Positions 15,917-24,429 of a stretch of 64,000 nucleotides of DNA are shown here, piece after piece (the first letter of the stretch is position 1; every line of letters starts with the position of its first letter). The notes under the pieces are model-generated. The model was given only the letters and a program-made list of their open reading frames with translations, was not told where the DNA came from and ran no database searches. The translations under genes were made by a program, and so were the position numbers. Source of the stretch: Bradyrhizobium sp. CB1650 (GTDB lineage: Bacteria > Pseudomonadota > Alphaproteobacteria > Rhizobiales > Xanthobacteraceae). Location: positions 2,137,501-2,201,500 of the forward strand of contig NZ_CP121695.1 of the NCBI RefSeq assembly GCF_029761915.1, given 5' to 3'.

Positions 15917-17574
15917 CCATTCGCAACACCCGCACCGGGGGCCAGATCCTGATCGATCAGCTCGTCGCCCAAGGGGTCGAGCGCGTCACCTGCGTGCCGG
16001 GTGAGAGCTATCTTGCAGCACTCGATGCGCTGCATGACAGCCCGATCGACGTGGTGATCTGCCGCGCCGAAGGCGGCGCCGCCATGATGGCGGAGGCCTA
16101 TGGCAAGCTGACGGGGCGGCCCGGCGTCTGCTTCGTCACCCGCGGTCCCGGCGCGACCAATGCCAGCCACGGCGTCCACATCGCCATGCAGGACTCGACA
16201 CCGATGATCCTGTTCGTCGGCCAAGTCGACACCGGCATGCGCGAACGCGAGGCGTTCCAGGAGCTCGACTACAAGGCGGTGTTCGGCACCATGGCGAAAT
16301 GGGCCGTCGAGATCGACCGCCCCGATCGCATTCCGGAGCTGGTCGCGCGCGCGTTCCGCGTCGCGATGCAGGGCCGTCCCGGTCCCGTCGTGATCGCGCT
16401 GCCGGAGAACATGCTGACTGAAACCGCCGCCGTCGCCGATGCGATGCGCATCGAGCCGGCGGTGAGCTGGCCCGCGCCCGCCGACATCGAAAAGCTCGGC
16501 GCGATGCTGGCGAGCGCCAAGGCGCCGCTCGTCGTTCTCGGCGGCTCGCGCTGGACGGCGGACGCGGCCAAGGGCATCGCGCGCTTTGCCGAGCGATTCG
16601 ACCTGCCGGTCGCGACCTCGTTCCGCCGCGCGTCGCTGATCGACGCCGATCATTCGCACTATGCCGGCGATCTCGGCATCGGGCCGAGCCCGGGTCTGAA
16701 GGCGCGCATCGAGGGCGCCGATGTCATTCTTCTCATCGGCGGCCGCATGTCGGAGATGCCGTCTTCGTCCTACACGCTGTTCGATATTCCCACCCCGCAG
16801 CAGAAGCTGATCCATGTGCATCCGGGCTCGGAAGAGCTCGGCCGCGTCTATCAGCCGGCGCTCGCGATCCAGGCGACGCCCGCCGCGTTCGCCGCCGCCG
16901 TCGAGACGTTGAAGCCTGTTGCGGCGCCGGCCTGGAAGGGCGAGGCGGCCAAGGCGCATGCCGATTACCTCGCCTGGACCGAGACGGCGCGCGAGCTGCC
17001 AGGCACGTTCCAGTATGGCCAGGTCATGACCTGGCTGCGCGACCGTCTGCCGAAGGACGCGATCGTCTGCAATGGCGCGGGCAATTATGCCGGCTGGATC
17101 CATCGCCATCACCGCTTCCACAGCTTTGCCGCCCAGCTCGCGCCGACCTCGGGCTCGATGGGCTATGGCGTGCCGGCGGCGGTGCTTGCGAAGCGGCAAT
17201 ATCCGGATCGCGTCGTCGTCGCGTTCGCCGGCGACGGCTGCTTCCTGATGAACGGCCAGGAATTCGCGACCGCCGTGCAGTACGATGCGCCGCTGATCGT
17301 CATTGTCGTCGACAATTCGCAATACGGCACCATCCGCATGCATCAGGAGCGCGATTATCCAGGTCGCGTCGTCGGCACCCAGCTCAAGAATCCGGACTTC
17401 GCGATGTATGCGAAGGCGTTCGGCGGTCATGGCGAGCGCGTCGAGCGTACGGAAGAATTCGCGCCGGCCTTCGAGCGCGCGCTTGCCTCGGGCAAGCCGT
17501 CGATCCTGCATTGCATCATCGACCCGCGCGCGATCTCGGTCGGCAAGGATTTCGTGCCCTCAGTAAAGGCCTAG
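15913..17574 (+). CDS. thiamine-diphosphate enzyme, acetolactate-synthase-like
   Basis: 553 aa with the three-domain layout of the family. The activating glutamate sits in CRAEGGAAMMAEAYG near residue 51 and the ThDP/Mg motif in FAGDGCFLMNGQEF with VVDNSQYGTIR (about residues 437-475). Such proteins decarboxylate or ligate 2-keto acids. It lies between a hydroxyacid dehydrogenase and a DadA-like oxidase, so the keto acid made by the oxidase is a plausible substrate. True acetolactate synthase is less likely because no regulatory subunit is nearby. Confidence 0.85.
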   Translation: MTIRNTRTGGQILIDQLVAQGVERVTCVPGESYLAALDALHDSPIDVVICRAEGGAAMMAEAYGKLTGRPGVCFVTRGPGATNASHGVHIAMQDSTPMILFVGQVDTGMREREAFQELDYKAVFGTMAKWAVEIDRPDRIPELVARAFRVAMQGRPGPVVIALPENMLTETAAVADAMRIEPAVSWPAPADIEKLGAMLASAKAPLVVLGGSRWTADAAKGIARFAERFDLPVATSFRRASLIDADHSHYAGDLGIGPSPGLKARIEGADVILLIGGRMSEMPSSSYTLFDIPTPQQKLIHVHPGSEELGRVYQPALAIQATPAAFAAAVETLKPVAAPAWKGEAAKAHADYLAWTETARELPGTFQYGQVMTWLRDRLPKDAIVCNGAGNYAGWIHRHHRFHSFAAQLAPTSGSMGYGVPAAVLAKRQYPDRVVVAFAGDGCFLMNGQEFATAVQYDAPLIVIVVDNSQYGTIRMHQERDYPGRVVGTQLKNPDFAMYAKAFGGHGERVERTEEFAPAFERALASGKPSILHCIIDPRAISVGKDFVPSVKA

Positions 17575-17577
17575 TTG

Positions 17578-18843
17578 ATGTCGAGTGGCCGCCACGTTGC
17601 CATTATCGGTGCCGGCGCGGTCGGCGTGATCAGCGCCATCGAGGCGCTGCGCGAGGGCCATCGCGTCACGCTGATCGATCCGGGCGAGCCGGGCGGCACG
17701 CAGGCGGCGAGCTACGGCAACGCCGGCTGGCTGTCGTCGCATTCGGTGATCCCGCCGGCCGAGCCGGGGGTCTGGAAGAAAGTGCCTGGCTATCTCCTGG
17801 ATCCGCTCGGGCCGCTCGCGATCCGCTGGTCGTATTTGCCGAAGGCCTTGCCCTGGCTGATCAAGTACCTGCTCTCAGGCTGGACCGAGGCGCGCGTCGA
17901 GCAGACGGCCTTTGCGCTGCGCGATCTCCTGAAGGATGCGCCGCTCCTGCACAGGAAGCTCGCTGAAGAGGCCGGCGTCCCCGAGCTGATCGAGCGCAAC
18001 GGCGTGATGCACGTCTTCCCGTCGCGTGGCAATTTCGACAACGATCTCGGTTGGCGGCTGCGCAAGCGCGTCGGCGTCGAATGGCTGGAGCTGTCCGCCG
18101 ACGAAATGCGTCAGCGCGAGCCTGACCTCAATCCGCGCTACACGTTCGGCGTGGTGGTGGAGGAGGCCGGGCGCTGCCGCGATCCCGGCGCCTATGTCGC
18201 GGCCCTTGCCAGTCACGCGCTGGCGAGCGGCGCGAAGCTCGTACGCGCCAAGGCGACGGGTCTCAAGCTTTCCGGCGACAAGCTCGTCGCGGTCGTCACC
18301 GCGACCGGCGAGATTCCTTGCGATGCCGCGGTGATCGCCGCAGGCGCGCATTCGAAGCGGCTCACCGCGTCTATCGGAGATCCGCTGCCGCTCGAGACCG
18401 AGCGCGGCTATCACGTCATGATCGAGCATCCGGAATCGGGTCCGCGCAGCTCGATGATGGCGTCCGATGCCAAGATGGTGGTGAACTGGACCGACAAGGG
18501 CCTGCGCGCCGCCGGCACGGTCGAGATCGCAGGTCTCGATGCCGAGCCGAACTGGAAGCGTGCCGAGATCCTTCGCAATAACCTCTTCAGCATGTTCCCG
18601 AAGCTGCCGAAGGACATTCCGGCCTCGCGCATCAAAACGTGGTTCGGTCATCGACCGAGCATGCCGGACGGACGTCCCTGCATCGGCCATGCGCGGGCCT
18701 CGCGTGACATCGTCTATGCCTTCGGCCACGGCCATGTCGGCCTGGTCGGCTCGGCCCGTACCGGCCGCCTCGTCGCGCAGCTTCTGAGCGGCAAGGCGCC
18801 GGAGATTTCCCTGGCTCCGTTCGCACCTAATCGTTTCCTCTGA
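17578..18843 (+). CDS. FAD-dependent D-amino-acid dehydrogenase-like oxidoreductase
   Basis: 421 aa, starting at the ATG three bases after the previous stop. The N-terminus holds the dinucleotide motif VAIIGAGAVGVISAIEAL and the EGHRVTLIDPGEPGGTQAA segment of DAO-family flavoproteins. The C-terminus has WFGHRPSMPDGRPCIG and FGHGHVGLVGSA, typical of DadA. It probably deaminates a D-amino acid to a keto acid, passing electrons to the quinone pool. Tight spacing to both neighbours indicates an operon with the ThDP enzyme and the racemase-like protein. Confidence 0.85.
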   Translation: MSSGRHVAIIGAGAVGVISAIEALREGHRVTLIDPGEPGGTQAASYGNAGWLSSHSVIPPAEPGVWKKVPGYLLDPLGPLAIRWSYLPKALPWLIKYLLSGWTEARVEQTAFALRDLLKDAPLLHRKLAEEAGVPELIERNGVMHVFPSRGNFDNDLGWRLRKRVGVEWLELSADEMRQREPDLNPRYTFGVVVEEAGRCRDPGAYVAALASHALASGAKLVRAKATGLKLSGDKLVAVVTATGEIPCDAAVIAAGAHSKRLTASIGDPLPLETERGYHVMIEHPESGPRSSMMASDAKMVVNWTDKGLRAAGTVEIAGLDAEPNWKRAEILRNNLFSMFPKLPKDIPASRIKTWFGHRPSMPDGRPCIGHARASRDIVYAFGHGHVGLVGSARTGRLVAQLLSGKAPEISLAPFAPNRFL

Positions 18844-18852
18844 GATCGTGCC

Positions 18853-19596
18853 ATGACCTATCCAGCCAACTCGTCGTCCCGTATCGCCCGCGGCGGCAAG
18901 GCCATTTATGGCGCGCCGCTCGGCATCCTGATGCTGGAGGCGCGCTTCCCGCGCATTCCCGGCGACATGGGCAACGGCACGACCTGGCCGTTCCCCGTGC
19001 TCTATCGCGTGGTGAGCGGCGCTTCGCCGGAGAAGGTGGTGCTGAACGGCGCTGCCGGCCTGCTGCCGGATTTCATCGACGCGGCCAAGGACCTGGTGCG
19101 GCTCGGTGCTGAGGCCATCACCACCAATTGCGGCTTCCTCTCGCTGTTCCAGAAGGAGATCGCGGCGGCCGTCGGCGTTCCCGTCGCAACCTCGTCGCTG
19201 ATGCAGGTGCCCTGGGTGCAGGCGACGCTGCCGCCCGGCAAACGCGTCGGTCTCGTCACGGTGTCCGGCTCGACGCTGTCGCCAGCTCATCTCGAAGGGG
19301 CCGGCGTGCCGCTCGATACGCCGCTCGTCGGCACCGAGAACGGCAAGGAGTTTTTCCGCGTCCTGATCAAGGCCGAGAAGGACGACATGGACGTTGCGCA
19401 GGCCGAGCGCGACGTGGTCGAGGCCGGCAAGGAGCTCGTCGCGAGGCATCCGGAGGTCGGCGCCATCGTGCTCGAATGCACCAACATGCCGCCTTACGCC
19501 GCCGCCCTGCAGGCCGAGGTTGGGCTTCCCGTTTACGACATCTATTCCATGATTACCTGGTTTCATGCTGGACTGCGGCCGCGCGTCTTTGCCTGA
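18853..19596 (+). CDS. Asp/Glu/hydantoin racemase family protein
   Basis: 247 aa. Two active-site cysteines typical of the two-base mechanism are visible, in AITTNCGFLS near residue 95 and IVLECTNMPPYA near residue 212. The gene lies nine bases after the DadA-like gene. An L-to-D conversion feeding the D-amino-acid dehydrogenase would make a coherent pathway: racemase, oxidase, then decarboxylase or dehydrogenase. The exact amino acid is not evident, and some relatives act as hydantoin racemases or maleate isomerases. Confidence 0.82.
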   Translation: MTYPANSSSRIARGGKAIYGAPLGILMLEARFPRIPGDMGNGTTWPFPVLYRVVSGASPEKVVLNGAAGLLPDFIDAAKDLVRLGAEAITTNCGFLSLFQKEIAAAVGVPVATSSLMQVPWVQATLPPGKRVGLVTVSGSTLSPAHLEGAGVPLDTPLVGTENGKEFFRVLIKAEKDDMDVAQAERDVVEAGKELVARHPEVGAIVLECTNMPPYAAALQAEVGLPVYDIYSMITWFHAGLRPRVFA

Positions 19597-19695
19597 TTCC
19601 AGCCGTCGCAAAGCTCTGAACAAGCTGCGCTAAACTGTGGTTTGCATTGCTATCGTCCTCACAGCCCCGGTATATTCGGCTGTGTTCGGGCATGA

Positions 19696-20409
19696 ATGCA
19701 GCTTATGAAGAGCAACGTGGAACTGGCTTCCGATAGCATCGTCGATCGCGTCTATGAACAGCTCAAGGCGATGGCCGTGAGTTACGAGTTCAAGCCGGGC
19801 GAACGACTGAACGAAGGCGAGCTGGCCAAGCGGCTCGGCGTCAGCCGGACGCCGCTGCGCGAGGCGCTCAATCGCCTCAACACCGAAGGCTTCCTGCGCT
19901 TCACGCCGGGCAAGGGTTTCTTCTGCCGCGAGCTCGACGCGCACGAGATCTTCGATCTCTACGAACTGCGCAAGTCGATCGAGGTCGCCTCGATCCGTCT
20001 CGCCATCAAGCGCGCCAAGGACGAGGACATCGACGCGCTGCTCAAGTTCCTCGAAGCCACCGGTCCCGATCCAGGCGAGCGCTCCTCGGTCGAGCTGGTC
20101 GAACTGGATGAGACCTTTCACGAGCGGCTGATGGCGATGTCGAACAATGCCGAGATGCTGCGCGTGCTGCGCAACGTCAACGCTCGGATCCGCTTCGTGC
20201 GCTGGATCGACATGGACCGGATCAACCGCTCCAACACCCAGGCCGAGCACCGCGCCGTCGTCGAGGGCCTGAAGGCGCGCGACGAGGCCGCCTGCGTCTC
20301 GGTGCTGGAGAAACACATCGACCGCCGCCTCGACCGCATCACCGCCGCGATCAAGGAAGGCTACGCGCAGATTTATATGCCGGCCGCGGCGAGGTCTGCG
20401 GCGAACTAG
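19696..20409 (+). CDS. GntR family transcriptional regulator (FCD domain)
   Basis: 237 aa. The N-terminal winged helix includes KPGERLNEGELAKRLGVSRTP and REALNRLNTEGFLRF. The C-terminal all-helical FCD domain contains DLYELRKSIEVASIRLAIK and the metal-ligand pattern ELDETFHERL. It probably controls the cluster beginning at 14851. The gene is intact, but its TAG stop forms part of the target duplication of the following insertion sequence. An alternative ATG at 19705 is possible. Confidence 0.87.
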   Translation: MQLMKSNVELASDSIVDRVYEQLKAMAVSYEFKPGERLNEGELAKRLGVSRTPLREALNRLNTEGFLRFTPGKGFFCRELDAHEIFDLYELRKSIEVASIRLAIKRAKDEDIDALLKFLEATGPDPGERSSVELVELDETFHERLMAMSNNAEMLRVLRNVNARIRFVRWIDMDRINRSNTQAEHRAVVEGLKARDEAACVSVLEKHIDRRLDRITAAIKEGYAQIYMPAAARSAAN

Positions 20410-20485
20410 CAGGCTGTTGAAAAAGGTGCTCGCCGCCGACCAGCGACCGTGATTCATTGGCTCCGACGAGATTCGGAGATGGTGC

Positions 20486-21577
20486 GTGCGCGGCGGCGAC
20501 AATCGAAGGGGTGAGCTGTTCAGCTACGTCGATCTGGAGGCGCGGGTGCGGCGTGACCATCCGCTGCGAGCGATCCGGACGATCGTGAACGAGGCGCTGG
20601 CGACGCTGGAGCGCGAGTTTGCCGCGCTCTATTCGCCGATTGGGCGGCCGTCGATCCCGCCGGAGAAGCTGCTGCGGGCGATGCTGTTGCAAGCGTTTTA
20701 TTCGATCCGCTCGGAACGGCTTTTGATGGAGCGGCTGGAATACGACCTGCTGTTCCGCTGGTTCGTCGGAATTGGCGTCGACGACGCAGCCTGGGATCAT
20801 TCGGTGTTCTCGAAGAACCGCGACCGGTTGCTGGAAGGCGACATCGCGGCCAAGTTCCTGGCGGCGGTGCTGGCGCAGCCCAAGGTGAAGAAGCTGCTGT
20901 CGAGCGATCACTTCTCGGTCGATGGCACGCTGATCGAGGCCTGGGCCTCGATGAAGAGCGTGAAGCCGAAGGATGGCTCTGGCGAGCCGCCGGCGCAAGG
21001 CGGCGGGCGCAATGCCGAAGCGGACTTCCATGGCCAGAAACGCTCAAACGACACCCATGCTTCGACCACCGATCCGGATGCCAGGCTCTACCGCAAGGGA
21101 AAGGGCAAGGAGACGAAGCTGTGCTTCATCGGGCATGGGCTGATGGAGAACCGCCACGGCCTGCTGGTCGACGCCTGCCTGACGCGGGCCGACGGGCATG
21201 CCGAACGGGTGGCCGCGCTGCACATGATCGAACCGCGTGCCGACCGGCCGACAGCGATCACGCTTGGCGCCGACAAAGCCTACGACGCAGAAGACTTCGT
21301 CAACGAGCTGCGCTCGATGAACGTGACGCCGCATGTTGCGCAGAACACCAGCGGCCGCAGCTCTGCGATCGACGGGCGAACGACCCGGCACAGCGGCTAT
21401 GCCGTCAGCCAGCGCATCCGCAAGCGCATCGAGGAGGCATTCGGCTGGATCAAGACGGTCGCCGGGCAAGAGAAGACCCGCTTCCGTGGCCGTGAACGCG
21501 TCGGATGGGCCTTTACCTTCGCTGCCGCCGCCTACAATCTGGTGCGGCTGCCCAAGTTGATCGCGGAGGCCGGCTGA
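20486..21577 (+). CDS. IS5/IS1182-type transposase
   Basis: 363 aa with a GTG start; relatives begin in the same way (MRGGDNRRGELFSYVDLEARV region). DDE-type catalytic residues are suggested in HFSVDGTLIEAW, LGADKAYDAEDF and RKRIEEAFGWIK. The frame is unbroken and the TGA overlaps the ATG of the passenger gene. An ATG at 20479 is in another frame and stops after 11 codons, so it is not the start. Confidence 0.88.
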   Translation: MRGGDNRRGELFSYVDLEARVRRDHPLRAIRTIVNEALATLEREFAALYSPIGRPSIPPEKLLRAMLLQAFYSIRSERLLMERLEYDLLFRWFVGIGVDDAAWDHSVFSKNRDRLLEGDIAAKFLAAVLAQPKVKKLLSSDHFSVDGTLIEAWASMKSVKPKDGSGEPPAQGGGRNAEADFHGQKRSNDTHASTTDPDARLYRKGKGKETKLCFIGHGLMENRHGLLVDACLTRADGHAERVAALHMIEPRADRPTAITLGADKAYDAEDFVNELRSMNVTPHVAQNTSGRSSAIDGRTTRHSGYAVSQRIRKRIEEAFGWIKTVAGQEKTRFRGRERVGWAFTFAAAAYNLVRLPKLIAEAG

Positions 21578-21921
21578 TGGCCAAGGTGCCCGGCTTCGCC
21601 AAGGCCTTTGCTGGCCGCTGGCGCATCGTCGAAATGGACAACTGGGACGGCGACTTCCTCGACCTCGTCGAACAGGCGCATCTCACCTTCAACGGCAAGT
21701 CCGACGGTGAAATTGCCTTCGGTGCGCTGAAGGGCTTCCTCGATGTCCGCTACGGCGCGCGAGACGGTTCGGCCTGCGCGGAGTTCTCATGGGAAGGGAA
21801 CGATGAGAATGACCCCGCCTGCGGTCGCGGATGGGCTATGATCGGCACTGCGGGCAGGCTCGTCGGTCACTTCTACATACACAATGGCGACGATTCAGCC
21901 TTCGTTTGCGAACGTGGCTGA
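21577..21921 (+). CDS. IS passenger protein of unknown function
   Basis: 114 aa, beginning MAKVPGFAKAFAGRWRIVEM. The start overlaps the transposase stop as ATGA, so translation is probably coupled, and the stop lies 16 bases inside the right end of the element. The sequence is acidic with a compact beta-rich pattern (HLTFNGKSDGEIAFGALKGF, CAEFSWEGNDENDPACGRG). Similar stand-alone hypothetical proteins occur in bacteria, as far as I recall. No transposition function is recognised. Confidence 0.7.
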   Translation: MAKVPGFAKAFAGRWRIVEMDNWDGDFLDLVEQAHLTFNGKSDGEIAFGALKGFLDVRYGARDGSACAEFSWEGNDENDPACGRGWAMIGTAGRLVGHFYIHNGDDSAFVCERG

Positions 21922-21959
21922 GTTCTTCAACAGCCTGCTAGGCCGCGCGCCCGATGTCG

Positions 21960-22080
21960 GTGCCTTCCCTTCTCCCCTTGCGAAAGAAATGCGCATGAAT
22001 GCGTGGAGACAGACCCCTCACCCCAGTGAGCGCGTGTCAACCCGCGGTGATGCCCTCTCTCACAAGGGGAGAGGGCGCAG
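21960..22080. repeat. intergenic inverted repeat
   Basis: CCTTCTCCCCTTG at about 21966-21978 and its near-complement CAAGGGGAGAGGG at about 22060-22074 enclose some 80 bases beside the IS. This is the form of a dispersed palindromic element common between genes of rhizobia. No gene was recognised in 21942-22222. Confidence 0.5.
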
Positions 22081-22222
22081 CGGTGCGCATCGCGTTTCTG
22101 GTCTCACCAGAGGAAGGGAAAGAGCGGCTATACAATCCCTCGATATCTGATCGTGCCAGACGGTCAGGGCTTTCGCGCTCGAACCTCGCTAGCGTGCCTC
22201 CCGAATGCAACGGAGACCCGCG

Positions 22223-22765
22223 GTGCACAGCCCTCAACGAGATCCCGACTCCCGTGCCGGCGATGACTGGCCGACGGAGCTCTATCGCGTTCTGAAGAAC
22301 GCCGACGTCCGGCAGATGTCCTACGTCCCCGACGCCGGGCACAGTCAGCTCATCCGCCTGTTCTCCGCCGACCGCGACGTCACCACCAACGTTCTGACGA
22401 CAGAAGAAGAGGGCGTCGCGATCGCGGCGGGTGCCTGGCTCGGCGGCCAGCGCAGCGTGCTCTTGATGCAGTCGAGCGGTGTCGGCAATTGCATCAACAT
22501 GCTGTCGCTGTCGGCGATCGGCCGCTTTCCGCTGCTGATGCTGGTGACGATGCGCGGCGAGTGGGCCGAGTTCAATCCCTGGCAGGTGCCGATGAGCCGC
22601 GCGACGCAGCCGTCGCTGGAAGCGATCGGCGTCACGGTGATGCGTGCCGAGGCCGCGGATGACCTGATCGAGACCGCGCAATCCGCCGCGGCGTTCGCCT
22701 TCGAAGCCGATCAGCAGGTCGCAGTGCTGATCGGACAGCGCCTGATCGGCAAGAAGAAGTGGTGA
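22223..22765 (+). CDS. split ThDP decarboxylase, alpha subunit (sulfopyruvate decarboxylase-like)
   Basis: 180 aa from a GTG preceded by CGGAGA; an ATG at 22205 is also in frame. It is the pyrimidine-binding half of a ThDP enzyme: LTTEEEGVAIAAGAWLGG carries the activating glutamate and LLMQSSGVGNCINMLSL is characteristic of ComD and phosphonopyruvate-decarboxylase alpha chains. The beta half follows after six bases. Together they should decarboxylate a 2-keto acid such as sulfopyruvate or a relative. Coenzyme M synthesis is not expected here, so the substrate is open. Confidence 0.83.
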   Translation: MHSPQRDPDSRAGDDWPTELYRVLKNADVRQMSYVPDAGHSQLIRLFSADRDVTTNVLTTEEEGVAIAAGAWLGGQRSVLLMQSSGVGNCINMLSLSAIGRFPLLMLVTMRGEWAEFNPWQVPMSRATQPSLEAIGVTVMRAEAADDLIETAQSAAAFAFEADQQVAVLIGQRLIGKKKW

Positions 22766-22771
22766 TTGCAC

Positions 22772-23368
22772 ATGAGCAACGCGACCCAATCCCAGCTCGA
22801 ACGCCGCGCGGCCGTCGCAAGCCTTCTGAAGCGTCGCAACGACACGCTGATCGTCGCCGGCCTCGGTTCCCCCACCTATGACCTGCATTCCGTCGGCGAC
22901 CGCGACGACAATTTCTATCTATGGGGCGCGATGGGCGGAGCCGCGCTGATCGGGCTGGGGCTGGCGCAGGCGCAGCCGGAAAAGCGCGTCCTGGTCCTGA
23001 CCGGCGACGGCGAACAGTTGATGGGACTGGGCGGCATCGCCACCATCGGTGTCGCACGCCCCGGCAATCTCGATATCGTCGTGATCGACAACCAGCACTT
23101 TGGCGAGACCGGCATGCAGGCAAGCCACACCGGGCGCGGCGTCGATCTGACGGCGATTGCCGCGGCTTGCGGCTTTGCCGCGACCGGAACCGTGCGGACG
23201 CTCGAGGAGGTGGAGCATCTCGCGGCGAAAATCTGCGAGCCCGCCGGTGGACCGCGCCTCTTCATCATCAAGGTCCTGGCGGAAAATCCGCCGCGCTCGC
23301 TGCCTTCGCGCGATGCCGTCTTTATCAAGAACCGGTTCCGTGCTCATCTCGGCTTTGCGGCGGCCTAA
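22772..23368 (+). CDS. split ThDP decarboxylase, beta subunit
   Basis: 198 aa from ATG at 22772. The ThDP/Mg motif is VLTGDGEQLMGLGGIATIG followed by VVIDNQHFGETG (about residues 75-115), and GAMGGAALIGLGLA precedes it. This is the pyrophosphate half matching the alpha subunit. An active site would form between the subunits. The SDR gene follows after 57 bases and could reduce the aldehyde product. Confidence 0.84.
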   Translation: MSNATQSQLERRAAVASLLKRRNDTLIVAGLGSPTYDLHSVGDRDDNFYLWGAMGGAALIGLGLAQAQPEKRVLVLTGDGEQLMGLGGIATIGVARPGNLDIVVIDNQHFGETGMQASHTGRGVDLTAIAAACGFAATGTVRTLEEVEHLAAKICEPAGGPRLFIIKVLAENPPRSLPSRDAVFIKNRFRAHLGFAAA

Positions 23369-23425
23369 GTCGGAGCTCTCACCCGATATGAGCTCGCCGC
23401 GAGCAGCTATTCTGGAGTGAGACCC

Positions 23426-24202
23426 ATGAAACTTTCCGGCAAGGTCGCCGCCATCACCGGCGCGGCGCGCGGCATCGGCAAGGCCTGCGCAAAACGATTC
23501 CTCGACGACGGCGCCAAGGTCGTCATCTCGGACGTTGATGCCGATGGCCTTGCCGAGACGGCCGCCGAGCTCGGGCAGCCGGATGCCTTGCGCACCGTCG
23601 TCGGCAATGTTGCCAGGCGCGCCGACGTCGATCAGCTTGTCGCGACCGCCGTCAAGGAGTTCGGCCGGCTCGACATCATGGTCAACAATGCCGGCGTCGC
23701 GCGCAACCAGGACATTCTGCAGATTTCGGAGCAGGATTTCGACGACGTCATCGCCATCAACCTGAAGGGTGCGTTCTTCGGCGTGCAGGCGGCGGCGAAG
23801 CAGATGATCGCGCAAGGTAGCGGCGGCGGGGTCATCATCAACATGTCCTCGGTCAACGCGCTGCTGGCGATCCCGACGCTCGCGACCTATGCCATCTCCA
23901 AAGGCGGAATGAAGCAGCTCACCTCGGTCGCCGCCGTCGCGCTCGCTCCGCACAATATCCGCGTCGTGGCGGTCGGGCCGGGCACGATTTTGACCGACAT
24001 GGTGGCGTCCGCGATCTACACGTCCGAGGATGCGCGCAAAAACGTGCTGTCGCGCACGCCGATCGGCCGAGGCGGCGAGCCGAGCGAGGTCGCCTCCGTC
24101 GTCGCGTTCCTCGCCAGCGACGATGCGTCCTACATCACCGGGCAGACCATCTATCCGGACGGTGGCCGGCTGATCCTGAACTACACGGTGCCGGTGAAGT
24201 AG
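23426..24202 (+). CDS. short-chain dehydrogenase/reductase
   Basis: 258 aa, classical SDR: TGAARGIGKACA (about residue 11), NNAGVARN (about 88), INMSSVNAL with the catalytic serine (about 141) and YAISKGG with the catalytic Tyr/Lys (about 155). The C-terminus ends YITGQTIYPDGGRL. The ATG follows GGAGTGAG. It lies downstream of the decarboxylase pair, suggesting reduction of the aldehyde or oxidation of a related alcohol. Confidence 0.87.
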   Translation: MKLSGKVAAITGAARGIGKACAKRFLDDGAKVVISDVDADGLAETAAELGQPDALRTVVGNVARRADVDQLVATAVKEFGRLDIMVNNAGVARNQDILQISEQDFDDVIAINLKGAFFGVQAAAKQMIAQGSGGGVIINMSSVNALLAIPTLATYAISKGGMKQLTSVAAVALAPHNIRVVAVGPGTILTDMVASAIYTSEDARKNVLSRTPIGRGGEPSEVASVVAFLASDDASYITGQTIYPDGGRLILNYTVPVK

Positions 24203-24230
24203 GGGGCCGGCGCAGCGCATAGTGAACGCT

Positions 24231-24403
24231 GTCATGCCCCGCGACCCGGCTACGCCAAGGCTTCGCCGGGGCTTCGGTCTAGGGGCGCCGAAGCTTTAGC
24301 GTAGGCGGCAGGCGGGGCATCCAGTACGCCGCGGCCTCTCTGCGAAGCTACGACTGTCTTTGGAATACTGGATCGCCCGGTCAAGCCTGGCGATGACGGG
24401 AGA
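24231..24403. repeat. dispersed Bradyrhizobium-type intergenic repeat
   Basis: GGGGCATCCAGTACGCCGCG at about 24315-24334 and TACTGGATCGCCCGG at about 24367-24381 form the arms of a long imperfect inverted repeat. This sequence type recurs between genes in Bradyrhizobium. It lies between convergent genes and may act as a transcription end. Confidence 0.55.
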
Positions 24404-24429
24404 AAGTGGACCGAGCGTGCCCTACATCC

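Larger units (their letters stand above)
20410..21937 (+). mobile_element. complete IS5-type insertion sequence, 1528 bp
   Basis: The ends are imperfect inverted repeats beginning CAGGCTGTTGAAAAA (left) and CAGGCTGTTGAAGAA (right, read inward), 14 of 15 matching. They are flanked by a CTAG duplication at 20406-20409 and 21938-21941. The element carries an intact transposase gene and an overlapping passenger gene. The intact frames and matching flanks suggest a recent insertion. The family call rests on the transposase pattern and the 4-bp CTAG target, which fits the YTAR preference of IS5 relatives. Confidence 0.88.

Noticed and set aside
20479..20514. ATG as alternative transposase start
   Set aside because: It is in another frame and stops after 11 codons; the GTG at 20486 gives the usual N-terminus.
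22037..22888. 283-aa minus-strand ORF opposite the ThDP alpha gene
   Set aside because: Composition is typical of a high-GC antisense shadow, and the plus strand carries clear enzyme motifs.
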